A stretch of DNA of 64,000 nucleotides from GCA-2709075 sp038146865 (GCA_038146865.1 JAYQSL010000007.1:558001-622000); one strand, 5' to 3'. Positions 35,646 to 45,021 are shown, numbered from the stretch's first letter. Made by a program: numbers and translations. Notes: generated from the letters alone by a model not told the origin.

Positions 35646-36508
35646 GCGCAAGAAAAGTTATAGTCACTGGGGGAAATGGAAACCTCGGTGGCCTCGCAAT
35701 CCAATCCTTGCTGAACGAAGGTTACGAAGTCCTCAATCTCGATAGGTCAAGATCAACTTCCAAAATTTGTCGAACAGAAATTATTGATCTTTGTGACGCG
35801 ACATCACTGCCCCAATACTTTGATGGAGCGGATGCGGTAATACATCTGGCCGGGTTTCAGGCACCTTATGAAGCACCTCACCCTGAGGTATTTAGCAATA
35901 ATATAAGCGCCACCTACAATGTAATGGAGGCCGCCGTGAGAACGGGTTTGCGTCGATTTGTCAATGTTTCGAGCATAGCGGTCTATGGGTTTTTATATTC
36001 CCCGAAATTTTGGCAACCCGAATATCTACCTCTCAATGAAGAGTACCCTTGTGCTCCAAAAGACCCATACGCGCTCGCTAAAAAATTTGGGGAGGAAATA
36101 GCAGATTCCTTTGCCAGCACCGCGGATGTGAGCTTTGTCACGTTAAGAATTACTGGGATCAATTTTGATCTAGGATATTCTTTGTTACCCAATCGATGGA
36201 AAGATCCTGGGAAAAAAATTGGAACTTTTTGGAGTTACATTGATGGAAGAGATGCGGCAAGAGCCCTAGTGTTAGCCTTATCTGCAAAGATCGATGGACA
36301 CGAAATTTTTAATGTCGCTAATGCTGAAAGCCGCTACCCACAGAAAACAAAAGACCTTGTCGCAAAATTTTTACCTAAAACCGCTGTGAGGAATAGTGTT
36401 GGTGACTATTGGGGCGGTTTGGATATAACAAAGGCGTCAGAACGAATGAAGTTTAACCCCCAATATCATTGGCGAAATTTTATTGATGAAAACGGTAAAC
36501 CGGTTTGA
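35642..36508 (+). CDS. NAD-dependent epimerase/dehydratase family protein
   Basis: A 288-residue extended SDR. The nucleotide motif GGNGNLGGLA is at residues 9-18, an Asp-rich second strand (LNLDRSRST) follows, and the active pair is in YALAKKFGEE (Tyr-x3-Lys). Its start overlaps the Rieske stop (ATGAG), so it is translationally coupled. The partners suggest it oxidises or reduces a pathway intermediate rather than a nucleotide sugar; this is inference. Confidence 0.92.
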   Translation: MSARKVIVTGGNGNLGGLAIQSLLNEGYEVLNLDRSRSTSKICRTEIIDLCDATSLPQYFDGADAVIHLAGFQAPYEAPHPEVFSNNISATYNVMEAAVRTGLRRFVNVSSIAVYGFLYSPKFWQPEYLPLNEEYPCAPKDPYALAKKFGEEIADSFASTADVSFVTLRITGINFDLGYSLLPNRWKDPGKKIGTFWSYIDGRDAARALVLALSAKIDGHEIFNVANAESRYPQKTKDLVAKFLPKTAVRNSVGDYWGGLDITKASERMKFNPQYHWRNFIDENGKPV

Positions 36509-36572
36509 TTCAATCATAAAATAGGCCCACTATTCCCAATAAAATTTAATAAAATTTTTAGGGAGAGAAGGC

Positions 36573-37751
36573 GTGGCTACTCAACTCAAACCCTCTGCCT
36601 TTGGTACATATCAGTCTGACAATATTAAACCAATCGCTCGATGCGATCTTGGGGGGGCTGGCCAGGTAACGATAGACGGCAATTTTGCCTATATCGGTTA
36701 TATGTATGGACCTGAGGGAACTAGCATCATTGATATTTCAAATCCCAGAGAGCCAAAGCCCATCTGGACGACCATGTTAGATAACCCACAGACTCATTCA
36801 CACAAAGTGAGAGTTTTGGGTGACCTGATGGTAACCAATTCAGAACAAAGGCCTCAGCAAGGGGTAAAAGCAACGGCAGATTTTGATGAGGGTGGTTTTA
36901 AACTCTGGGATATTAAAGATAAGACCAATCCAAGGCTGATTAACTTCCATAAGACTTTCGGCAAAGGCGTGCATCGGTTCGATATGGATGAGGACTATTT
37001 GTATATGTCGACAGAGATGGAAGGATTTGTTGGCAATATCCTTGTAACTTATGACTACAGTGACCCCTCTAATCTGAAGGAGGTCTCGAGATGGTGGATG
37101 CCAGGCCAAAATATTGCTGCTGGAGAAACGCCTCACCCTCTCAGAAAAGAGCATCGACTCCACCATGCCTTGAGATTCAGAGATAAAATGTACGCAGGCT
37201 TGTGGATGTCAGGTTTTGCAATAATCGACATCACGGACATAAATAACCCGGCAACCCTATCTCATTACAATCCACACCCTGAAGCGAAAGAACCCAGCCA
37301 CACACTTTTGCCATTTCCATTTAAAATAGGAGATAGGAAAATAGCTTTGGGCACAGATGAGGAAAGATCCCAGCGCGGACCTGATGCAGACGAGCCGCAT
37401 GGGCCGCTTTATGTTTTCGATGTAACCGATGCTGAAAACATGAAACTATTGAGCACATTCCATGTTTCGGAAGAAGGATGTCCATATACCGGCAAGGATG
37501 TGAGATTTGGCGCCCATCAGTTTAGGGAAAAACTGGATGATACACTTACATATGTGACTTGGTTTGCGGCTGGCTTACGCATTATTGATGTGAGAAAGCC
37601 GGAGAGTCCTGAGGAGGTCGGATATTTCATACCAGAGCCCGGCTCAGGTTATAATGCGCCGCAGACGAATGACGTGGAGATGGATCATCGAGGGCTACTT
37701 TATATAACTGATAAAGCTAGAGGTTTTGATGTAATAGAGTTTGAGCGCTAA
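36573..37751 (+). CDS. LVIVD-repeat beta-propeller protein
   Basis: A 392-residue protein with several LVIVD-like repeats: GTSIIDISNPREPKPIWTT, GGFKLWDIKDKTNPRLINF, GFAIIDITDINNPATLSHY, GLRIIDVRKPESPEEVGYF. These form blades of a beta-propeller. There is no signal peptide, so it is likely cytoplasmic. GTG 36573 has GGGAGAG upstream. Function unknown; similar proteins occur in catabolic clusters of marine alphaproteobacteria, from memory. Confidence 0.85.
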   Translation: MATQLKPSAFGTYQSDNIKPIARCDLGGAGQVTIDGNFAYIGYMYGPEGTSIIDISNPREPKPIWTTMLDNPQTHSHKVRVLGDLMVTNSEQRPQQGVKATADFDEGGFKLWDIKDKTNPRLINFHKTFGKGVHRFDMDEDYLYMSTEMEGFVGNILVTYDYSDPSNLKEVSRWWMPGQNIAAGETPHPLRKEHRLHHALRFRDKMYAGLWMSGFAIIDITDINNPATLSHYNPHPEAKEPSHTLLPFPFKIGDRKIALGTDEERSQRGPDADEPHGPLYVFDVTDAENMKLLSTFHVSEEGCPYTGKDVRFGAHQFREKLDDTLTYVTWFAAGLRIIDVRKPESPEEVGYFIPEPGSGYNAPQTNDVEMDHRGLLYITDKARGFDVIEFER

Positions 37752-37753
37752 AT

Positions 37754-38389
37754 ATGATCACACTCTATAGCAAGGCAACATCTAATGGCCGCAAGGCTTC
37801 AATTATGCTCGAAGAGACGGGTTTGGATTATAATGTTCACCCGATGGCCCTAGAGAAGAAAGAGCAAAAACAGGATTGGTATCTCTCCTTTAATCCCAAT
37901 GGAAGAATTCCTTGCATCGTAGATGACGATGGCCCAAACGGGGAGCAGATCGTCTTGTTCGAGTCGGGTTCGATTCTCGTTTATTTAGCCGAAAAGTCCC
38001 AAAGTTTATTCCCAAAAGACATCCTCAAAAGAATGGAGGTTTACAATTGGCTTTTTTTCGCGTCGGGCCACGTAACACATGCGGGTTTGGGGGTTCATTG
38101 GCAAGTGAGAGAGAGGGATGCAGGCAGAGAGCATGCCCACTTAGAAATTTGGCAGACCGAAAACAATCGTGTTTACGGAGTTTTGGAAAGGGGGTTGTCT
38201 GACCGAGAGTATTTAGCCGGTGAGTACTCTATTGCGGATATAGCAGCATTTCCGTGGATTTATCGACACGACATGCAAGAAATCAATTTAGATCTCTATC
38301 CCAACGTTCGGGCTTGGCTTGGTCGTGTGGGTGAGAGGTCAGCTGTGCAGCGAGGGCTCCAAATTCCTCCGAGGAATGATGGATTTTAG
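37754..38389 (+). CDS. Glutathione transferase-like protein, YfcG type
   Basis: A 211-residue GST with intact site KATSNGRKASIMLEETG (Thr9, Asn11), NPNGRIPCIVD, ESGSILVYLAEKS and YSIADIAAFPW. ATG 37754 is 2 bases after the LVIVD gene, so it is in the operon. Probably a thiol-disulfide or detoxifying enzyme for a pathway intermediate. Confidence 0.92.
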   Translation: MITLYSKATSNGRKASIMLEETGLDYNVHPMALEKKEQKQDWYLSFNPNGRIPCIVDDDGPNGEQIVLFESGSILVYLAEKSQSLFPKDILKRMEVYNWLFFASGHVTHAGLGVHWQVRERDAGREHAHLEIWQTENNRVYGVLERGLSDREYLAGEYSIADIAAFPWIYRHDMQEINLDLYPNVRAWLGRVGERSAVQRGLQIPPRNDGF

Positions 38390-38402
38390 GAGAGTAAAAA
38401 TT

Positions 38403-40301
38403 ATGGGGTCAGATTATGAAAACATTTATGAAAATTCCCTGAAGGATCCGAAGAGTTTTTGGGCCGAAGCCGCTCAAGCGATCGATTGGGATAAAAGATG
38501 GGAAGCAGTCCTTGATGACTCCAATCCACCATTTTACCGATGGTTTAAGGGAGGTGCATTAAATACGTGCTATAACGCGTTGGATCGGCACATTGAGGCT
38601 GGAAACGGCAGTCAAAATGCTTTGATCTACGACAGCCCGGTTACCGATACAAAAAAAATATTTACCTTCGCAGAATTACGCGATTTGACTGCTAAATTTG
38701 CAGGCGTATTGGCAGGTCATGGTGTGGTCAAAGGTGATCGAGTAATTATTTATATGCCCATGATACCTGAGGCTGTAATTGCAATGCTTGGTTGTGCTCG
38801 TCTTGGCGCTGTTCATTCGGTCGTTTTTGGTGGTTTTGCTGCTCATGAGCTTGCCGTTAGGATTGATGACGCAAAGCCAAAACTGATTGTATCCGCATCT
38901 TGTGGTATCGAACCTGGACGTCTTGTGCCCTACAAACCGCTCCTCGATGCAGCTATAGAAGAGGCTTCTCATAAACCGAATGGCTGTATCATTTATCAAA
39001 GAGACCAAGAAAAAGCTCAGCTCATAGGAAATCGGGATTATGATTGGGTTGAAGAAATGGAAAGCGCCGAGCCTCACGCGTGCGTATCGGTATCCTCGGA
39101 AGATCCTCTATATATTCTCTACACCTCTGGAACCACTGGACAGCCAAAAGGCGTACTCCGTGATAATGGAGGGCACGCTGTAGCTCTTGCCTGGAGCATG
39201 AAAAATATCTACGGGGCGCATCCAGGGGACGTGTATTGGGCGGCTTCGGATATAGGCTGGGTGGTGGGACACTCTTATATTGTGTATGGGCCGCTTCTAA
39301 ATGGAAATACAACAGTTTTGTATGAGGGCAAGCCTGTCGGAACTCCCGACGCAGGAGCTTTTTGGCGGCTCATAGAAGAGCACAAGGTCAGCATAATGTT
39401 TACGGCCCCTACAGCATTTCGTGCCATAAAAAGAGACGATCCTGAGGGCGCTCTTACTCAAAATTATGATTTAAGTAAATTTAGAACTTTATTTCTAGCA
39501 GGCGAGCGCTCGGATCCAGATACATTGATATGGGCAGAGCGTTATCTTGGTGTGCCAGTCATTGATCATTGGTGGCAGACAGAGACAGGTTGGGCAATCG
39601 CAGCCAATTGTGTTGGCCTAGGTCAACTGCCGGTCAAACATGGATCAGCAACAAAGGCCGTACCGGGCTGGAATTTAAGGGTTTTGGATGAGGCGGCGAA
39701 AGAAATTCCTCGGGGAGAAATCGGGGCCTTAAGCGTCAAACTTCCATTGCCCCCCGGCGCTCTCCTGACATTGTATAATGCGGACGATAGATATATTGAC
39801 GCGTACCTTCGGGAATATCCAGATTATTACAAAACGGCTGATGCCGGCTTTATTGATGATGATGGTTATGTTTTCGTTATGAGTCGAACCGACGATATCA
39901 TTAACACTGCAGGCCATCGTTTATCGACCGGGGCGATGGAAGAAGTTCTTGCAAACCATGCGGACGTAGCAGAATGCGCCGTAATCGGCGTTTATGACGC
40001 GCTAAAGGGTCAGGTTCCTCTTGGGTTTTTGGTTCTAAATGCAGGTGTTTCCCGTCCTCACTCTGAAATTGAGGAAGAAGCGGTTTATATGGTAAGGCGT
40101 GATATTGGCCCCGTTGCATCGTTTAAGACGGCTTTAACCGTAGAAAGGTTACCCAAAACGCGGTCTGGCAAAGTTTTGAGAGGTACTATGCAGAAAATTG
40201 CCGATGGTCACGCCTATGCGGTTCCAGCGACCATTGACGATCCCAGAATTCTGGACGAAATAACGGAGGCTCTCAGAAATGCTGGTTTCGCAACTCATTA
40301 A
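38403..40301 (+). CDS. prpE: Propionyl-CoA synthetase-like acyl-CoA ligase
   Basis: A 632-residue AMP-forming acyl-CoA synthetase. The start ATG 38403 (MGSDYENIYENSL) has AGGAGAG upstream; the longer frame begins inside the GST gene. Motifs in order: the FWAEAAQAIDW start, YTSGTTGQPKGVLRDNGGHA (ATP loop), GWVVGHSYIVYGPLL, WWQTETGW, and YKTADAGFIDDDGY. The adenylation Lys is in PKTRSGKVLRG. The N-terminus and RDNGGHAVA are typical of PrpE rather than Acs. It activates propionate or a similar short acid released by the upstream enzymes. Confidence 0.9.
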   Translation: MGSDYENIYENSLKDPKSFWAEAAQAIDWDKRWEAVLDDSNPPFYRWFKGGALNTCYNALDRHIEAGNGSQNALIYDSPVTDTKKIFTFAELRDLTAKFAGVLAGHGVVKGDRVIIYMPMIPEAVIAMLGCARLGAVHSVVFGGFAAHELAVRIDDAKPKLIVSASCGIEPGRLVPYKPLLDAAIEEASHKPNGCIIYQRDQEKAQLIGNRDYDWVEEMESAEPHACVSVSSEDPLYILYTSGTTGQPKGVLRDNGGHAVALAWSMKNIYGAHPGDVYWAASDIGWVVGHSYIVYGPLLNGNTTVLYEGKPVGTPDAGAFWRLIEEHKVSIMFTAPTAFRAIKRDDPEGALTQNYDLSKFRTLFLAGERSDPDTLIWAERYLGVPVIDHWWQTETGWAIAANCVGLGQLPVKHGSATKAVPGWNLRVLDEAAKEIPRGEIGALSVKLPLPPGALLTLYNADDRYIDAYLREYPDYYKTADAGFIDDDGYVFVMSRTDDIINTAGHRLSTGAMEEVLANHADVAECAVIGVYDALKGQVPLGFLVLNAGVSRPHSEIEEEAVYMVRRDIGPVASFKTALTVERLPKTRSGKVLRGTMQKIADGHAYAVPATIDDPRILDEITEALRNAGFATH

Positions 40302-40343
40302 AAGTTGATTTTTGACCAATTGATTCTTGAATAGGAAATATAA

Positions 40344-40964
40344 ATGAGCAACCAAATCGAATTGGAAGTTTTTACTGATTATATCTGACCTTGGTGTTAC
40401 CTCAGTACCGTGCGTATTGAAAAACTAAGGAAAAAATTTAACGTCAGCATAAAGTTAATCCACTTTCCGTTGCATCCGGATACCCCGAAAGAGGGCCGCT
40501 CTATGGCGGATCTGTATGCATCTCGGGGTGCGGATCCGGACGCGTTGTGGCGCCAAATGAAAGATCGCATGGATGCGGAAGGCCTAGCCTACGGCAAAAG
40601 AACCCACACTTATAACAGCCGTTTGGCGCAAGAAATCGGAAAATGGGCGGACACGCTAGAGCATGGTGATGAGTTACATGATCAGATTTATAGGGCTTAT
40701 TTTGTCGATGCAAAAAACGTCGGGGATCCGGAAGTATTGATTGATTTGGTCCAAAAAGCCTCTTTGGATGCAGATGCAGCTCGTGAGGTGCTAGAAAAGC
40801 GTCTGTTTGAGGAAGCAGTTGACGCCGATTGGGAAAAGTCGAGACGATATGGCGTAACGGGCGTACCTACATTTGTTGCAGGGGGGTATGGAGTAGTAGG
40901 TGCGCAGCCCTATGAGACGCTTGAAAAATTGTTACTGGAGGCAGGTGCCGAACAAAGAGGCTGA
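40344..40964 (+). CDS. Probable selenocysteine-containing DsbA/FrnE-family oxidoreductase (UPWC)
   Basis: Read from ATG 40344 (AGGAA about 8 bases upstream), the frame is MSNQIELEVFTDYI, then TGA at 40386-40388, then PWCYLSTVRIEKL, and on to the stop at 40964 with no other interruption: 206 residues if TGA is read. FrnE/DsbA-family proteins (COG2761 type) have DYxCPWCYLG here, so TGA stands exactly at the first redox cysteine. The rest is normal: helical insertion and the cis-Pro loop VTGVPTFVAGGYGVVGAQPYE. A SECIS-like hairpin follows the TGA. Alternatives are a point mutation or read error TGC/TGT to TGA. The GTG at 40410 without a ribosome site would remove the active site and is unlikely to be the start. 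Confidence 0.8.
40389..40430 (+). promoter_or_regulatory. SECIS-like stem-loop immediately after the in-frame TGA
   Basis: Lower stem CCTTGGT (40389-40395) pairs with ACTAAGG (40424-40430), seven pairs with one G-U. The upper stem TCAGTAC (40402-40408) pairs with GTATTGA (40414-40420), seven pairs with one G-U. The apical loop is CGTGC (40409-40413). The loop begins 20 bases after the TGA and has G among its first two bases, which fits the bacterial SECIS pattern as I recall it. The interior loop is GTTACC on one side and AAA on the other. Confidence 0.65.
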
Positions 40965-40997
40965 TAATAAAGTCCCAGTTTTTTGATGTCTTGAGCT

Positions 40998-41717
40998 CTA
41001 CCTCATATGACGACCCATAAAATCGAAAAATTTATTCCAAGCGTCAGCTGTTTGGGTTGCGCGATATCGTTCCTTATTTACGAAATCCTGGAAGCCGTGG
41101 CCCGCCCCGTCATAACAATGGAATTCATGTGTGACATTTGATCCAGTTAAAGCGCGATCAAGATCTCTAACATCTTGGGGGGAGGGGTTTTGATCATCGT
41201 TTCCAAATATTCCAAGGACTGGGCAGTTAATGTTATCGGACATTTCTATTGGAGGCGTCGCCTCTGGGCCGAGGCCTACCTTAATACGCCCGCCGTAGAA
41301 TATGGCGGCCGCTGCGTATTCAGGGTTTTTGCAAGCCGCTAGCCAACTCACCCGTCCGCCCCAACAATGTCCCATGATGCCGATACGATCAGAGAGAACA
41401 TCCGACCGCGAACTGCTGAAAGCCCATGTAGCTTCAAGATCTAAAATATTCCAGTCATCTCGCCAGGAATCGCGTTTCTTCTCCATCGGATCTTCTGGAG
41501 TCCACCAGTGAAACATAAACGGTATAACGGCAACGTAGCCTGCGGCTGAGAGCTTTTCTCCAATATCCAAAGTAAAGGGGTCTTCCTCGATACCTGCATG
41601 GGCTACAGGTAAATGTTGGCATACAATTATTGCAGGGTGCGGCCCATCACCCTTTGGCTTAAAAACGAAGATTGGCATTGGACTGCCATTTACGATGACT
41701 TCATGTTTGCTGTACAT
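40998..41717 (-). CDS. Dienelactone hydrolase family protein
   Basis: A 239-residue alpha/beta hydrolase of the carboxymethylenebutenolidase type. The nucleophile is a cysteine in MGHCWGGRVSW (near residue 117), as usual for this family. The acid is probably Asp in FGNDDQNPSP and the His is in GAGHGFQDF. It opens lactone rings in aromatic degradation in its best-known members. No signal peptide. Convergent with the DsbA-family gene. Confidence 0.92.
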   Translation of the reverse strand: MYSKHEVIVNGSPMPIFVFKPKGDGPHPAIIVCQHLPVAHAGIEEDPFTLDIGEKLSAAGYVAVIPFMFHWWTPEDPMEKKRDSWRDDWNILDLEATWAFSSSRSDVLSDRIGIMGHCWGGRVSWLAACKNPEYAAAAIFYGGRIKVGLGPEATPPIEMSDNINCPVLGIFGNDDQNPSPQDVRDLDRALTGSNVTHEFHCYDGAGHGFQDFVNKERYRATQTADAWNKFFDFMGRHMR

Positions 41718-41839
41718 TTACATATTCCTTTTTGGCGGTGATTTAATCGTCTCACGCATTCGCAATTACGTCACTCTCTGAGTTTAGGACAAAATAAAGC
41801 CTTATTTGGCGCTCAAAAAATATTAATGGAGATAGGATC

Positions 41840-42625
41840 ATGGATGGAGACTTGCGCGGTGAGGGCCTAGTTGTTTCAGAGGCACTCAAGGAGGATCTTA
41901 ATAAGCTAGCGTTGGCCAGCCGTATTTTAGAGATGGAAGGCCATGGAGATTTTACTTTAGGACATTTAGGTATGCGAGACCCTGAAGGTCGAGGGGTTTG
42001 GATAAAGCGGTGGGGTTTGACCCTTGGTGAGGTCTTCGATTGGACCGATCATCAATTGATCGATTTTAAAGGAAAACTTTTATATGGGGATGGTAAAAAG
42101 AGACATAGTGAATGGCCGATCCATGTTGCCATTTATAAAGCCCGTCCTGATGTAATGGCAACGGCACACACGCATCCCGAATATGGTACTGTTTTCAGTT
42201 GCAGCAAAGAACCGCTTAGGCCACTTAGTAACGCTGGATCAAGTTTTTATGAACCTCCACCGCGATTTGAGGAGACCTCTGAGCTCGTTAGGAGTTTGGA
42301 GGTTGGCGAGCGTATGGCAGCTGTGATGGGTAAAGGTCCGGCTGTCTTTCTAAGAAATCATGGCGTCGCCTTTTGTGGTTCTTCTATTGAAGAAATGACC
42401 GTCTTGGGAGCAAAGCTTGAAATCGCATGTCGTCAAATGATCCAGATTGCCGCCTCTGGAATGGCTTATGATTGGCCTGAGGGAGACGAATTGTCGCGAA
42501 AGGCTAAAACGATGAACGAGGGTCGAAATAATGGCCTCATGTTTGATTATTTTACCAATCGCTTGAAGGCTGCGCAGGAGCAAGGGCATCCCGATCTGCC
42601 AAAAGAGAGAAGGGCAGCGCGATAG
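41840..42625 (+). CDS. Class II aldolase/adducin family protein
   Basis: A 261-residue zinc-dependent class II aldolase-fold protein. Metal ligands are visible in AHTHPEYGTVF (His-x-His) and LRNHGVAFCG. GDFTLGHLGMRDP near residue 35 is the family's phosphate/start motif. ATG 41840 has GGAG about 12 bases upstream. Members split fuculose-, ribulose- or other hydroxy-carbonyl compounds; the substrate is not clear. Followed 16 bases later by an MFS gene. Confidence 0.92.
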   Translation: MDGDLRGEGLVVSEALKEDLNKLALASRILEMEGHGDFTLGHLGMRDPEGRGVWIKRWGLTLGEVFDWTDHQLIDFKGKLLYGDGKKRHSEWPIHVAIYKARPDVMATAHTHPEYGTVFSCSKEPLRPLSNAGSSFYEPPPRFEETSELVRSLEVGERMAAVMGKGPAVFLRNHGVAFCGSSIEEMTVLGAKLEIACRQMIQIAASGMAYDWPEGDELSRKAKTMNEGRNNGLMFDYFTNRLKAAQEQGHPDLPKERRAAR

Positions 42626-42641
42626 CAATTATTGAGGCTCT

Positions 42642-43904
42642 ATGACACAGCCGAATGTTATTTTACCAGGCGGGGATGAACCTCCGCGGACTGGTTTCGC
42701 AGCAATGCGCCATAGAGATTTCTTGCTGCTGTTTCTGGGAAAAAATTGCGGGTTTATGGCGCTTCACGGAGTATTGGTGGCAGTTGCATATCAAGTGTAT
42801 GACATTACGGGAGATGTCTTAAACCTCGCTTGGATTGGGCTTGCTACTTTTGCTCCTGCGATCGGCTTTGCGCTTTTCACAGGTTACGTCGCCGATCGGT
42901 ATGATCGAAGAATCGTCATCGCCCTGTGCTCAACATTAATTATGATCGCATCAATCCTATTTTGGCTCATTTCTATGTCAGGCATGGATCAAATTTGGCC
43001 GGTTTTGATGGTTCTTTTAGTTTTGGGCACAGGGCGAGCCTTTTATCAGCCCGCCTCTAATTCATTTGTTCCAAACCTTGTCCCTAAAATTGAATTACCG
43101 AATGCCATAGCTTGGTATACCAGCGCCAATAAAATTTGTCAGACCGTTGGCCCAGCCCTCGGAGGACTCGGATATGGCATGTTTGGACCGGAGGCAGTTT
43201 ATATAGGCGCAGCGATTGCACTTGGCTTTGGGACGATTAGTTTCCTATTGATCCAAACGAGGAACCTAAGGGAGGCTCCAGAAAGGCCGACCTTACATAA
43301 TCTGCTCGCAGGTTTACGCTATGTATTGGAGAAGAAGATCGTCTTAGGCGCGATTTCATTAGACCTTTTCGTGGTCCTGCTCGGTGGCGTTACCGCTTTA
43401 TTTCCGGTTTATGCGAAAGATATCCTTGATGTTGGCCCAGAAGGAGCCGGGTTATTGCGGAGTGCTTTTGCGTTTGGTGCTCTTCTTACAGGCCTAGCAT
43501 TAACAAGGGTAGCTATAACAAGGGATGTAGGAAAAATTCTCTACGTCTCTGTAATAATTTTTGGACTTGCCACTATGGTATTTGGTCTTTCTGAAACTTT
43601 TTGGTTGTCTTTGACTGCCATGTTTGTGGTCGGTGCAGCGGACATGGTTAGTGTAAATATTCGGGTCTCATTAATACAATTAGCGACCCCGGATGTAATG
43701 CGAGGCAGGGTGAACGCGGTAAATTCAATTTTCACGGGTGCTTCAAATGAAATTGGTGAGTTTAGAGCGGGAGGGATGGCGGCACTGACAGGAGCGGTGC
43801 CTGCGGTTTTAATTGGGGGGGTTGGCTCTATCATGGTCGCGGCTATTTTTTGGAGAGTTTTTCCGCAATTAGCCCGAGTTCAGAGAATGGACCGAGACCT
43901 TTAA
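42642..43904 (+). CDS. MFS transporter (EntS-like group)
   Basis: A 420-residue carrier with 12 hydrophobic segments and the loop YVADRYDRRIVIALC (A-type motif after helix 2). The pattern FRHRDFLLLFLG at the N-terminus and PDVMRGRVNAVNSIFTGASNEIGEF in the second half are typical of the EntS/multidrug-like exporters. It is likely to export or import a product of the adjacent aldolase pathway. Ends 7 bases from the convergent ABC ATPase gene. Confidence 0.9.
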   Translation: MTQPNVILPGGDEPPRTGFAAMRHRDFLLLFLGKNCGFMALHGVLVAVAYQVYDITGDVLNLAWIGLATFAPAIGFALFTGYVADRYDRRIVIALCSTLIMIASILFWLISMSGMDQIWPVLMVLLVLGTGRAFYQPASNSFVPNLVPKIELPNAIAWYTSANKICQTVGPALGGLGYGMFGPEAVYIGAAIALGFGTISFLLIQTRNLREAPERPTLHNLLAGLRYVLEKKIVLGAISLDLFVVLLGGVTALFPVYAKDILDVGPEGAGLLRSAFAFGALLTGLALTRVAITRDVGKILYVSVIIFGLATMVFGLSETFWLSLTAMFVVGAADMVSVNIRVSLIQLATPDVMRGRVNAVNSIFTGASNEIGEFRAGGMAALTGAVPAVLIGGVGSIMVAAIFWRVFPQLARVQRMDRDL

Positions 43905-43911
43905 TCAGAAA

Positions 43912-44991
43912 CTAGTTTTTGTAGATGTGCCAGTGTTCGTCCTGGATTACTAAAGAAGCCGCCTGGCCAACTTCAAGCCGAGACTCCCCCTCCATACGTG
44001 CCATGATCATGGTTCCAGAAATATCAACTTCATATATTACCGCATCGCCTAGATACGTCCGACTATGAATTATGCCGCCGACACCCTCACCATTAGCTGC
44101 AACCCCGACATGCTGCGGCCGGATTGCCAATGTTACGGTATCTCCCTTCGTACATCCCTCTGGGAGATTATAGGTTTTGATTCCAAGAATGGAATCGACC
44201 GTCCCAGGGTCAGAGACTGAACCTTTGATAAAATTCATTTCTCCTACAAATTCCGCAACGAACTGATTGGGTGGTTGCGCATAAACCTCTTCGGGAGTCC
44301 CTACCTGTTGGATGACGCCTTCACTCATCACGCAAATGCGATCACCTAAACTGAGCGCTTCTGCCTGATCATGCGTCACATAAAGACTTGTAACTCCTGC
44401 TGTCTCAGCGATCTTTTTTAATTCGATCCGCATTTCCTCGCGTAACCGAGCGTCAAGGTTACTTAGTGGTTCATCCATTAGAAGAACCATTGGGTGGGTT
44501 ACAAGCGCCCGCGCTAATGCGACCCTTTGTTGTTGCCCACCACTAAGATCAGTGACTGGTCGATCCTCTAGACCATCCAGTTGGACCAATTTTATACAAT
44601 CCATTACTTGATCTCGGACCTGATTTTTTGGAAGACGCTTTCGGCCATCTGTCAGTGGGAGAGCGACATTTTGGAATACATTGAGATGCGGCCAGACGGC
44701 ATAGCTTTGAAAAACCATGCCAATATCCCGTTGTTCTGGTGGCAAGAAATTTCCTTTTTCATATGAATTGACGAGCTCTCCCCCTATCTCAATTTCTCCG
44801 CCATCTGGTCTTTCCAGACCCGCGACGCAACGAAGGGTTGTCGTTTTTCCGCAGCCACTGGGGCCAAGTAAAACAACGAACTCGTTTTTAGCGACCTCTA
44901 GGTTGATTTTCCGAACAGCTTGCACCAGCCCTCGATTTGAGGGGTAGAACTTTTCTAGAGATCGGATTGATATAACGGGGTCATTGGACAT
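43912..44991 (-). CDS. ABC transporter ATP-binding protein (Fbp/Pot type), second operon
   Basis: A 359-residue ATPase with Walker A GPSGCGKTT near residue 43, Q-loop GMVFQSYAVWPHL, signature LSGGQQQRVALARAL, Walker B LLMDEPLSNLDARLREE and VTHDQAEAL, followed by a TOBE region (IRPQHVGV). It is the last gene of the minus-strand operon binding protein-permease-ATPase and paralogous to 24453-25562. Confidence 0.95.
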   Translation of the reverse strand: MSNDPVISIRSLEKFYPSNRGLVQAVRKINLEVAKNEFVVLLGPSGCGKTTTLRCVAGLERPDGGEIEIGGELVNSYEKGNFLPPEQRDIGMVFQSYAVWPHLNVFQNVALPLTDGRKRLPKNQVRDQVMDCIKLVQLDGLEDRPVTDLSGGQQQRVALARALVTHPMVLLMDEPLSNLDARLREEMRIELKKIAETAGVTSLYVTHDQAEALSLGDRICVMSEGVIQQVGTPEEVYAQPPNQFVAEFVGEMNFIKGSVSDPGTVDSILGIKTYNLPEGCTKGDTVTLAIRPQHVGVAANGEGVGGIIHSRTYLGDAVIYEVDISGTMIMARMEGESRLEVGQAASLVIQDEHWHIYKN

Positions 44992-45021
44992 TTTGAGGCC
45001 TCAAATTAGTTTATAGCCATG

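Noticed and set aside
40410..40964. Short DsbA-like frame starting at GTG 40410
   Set aside because: It has no ribosome site and would remove the redox motif; the ATG at 40344 with its ribosome site and matching N-terminal residues is far better, despite the in-frame TGA.
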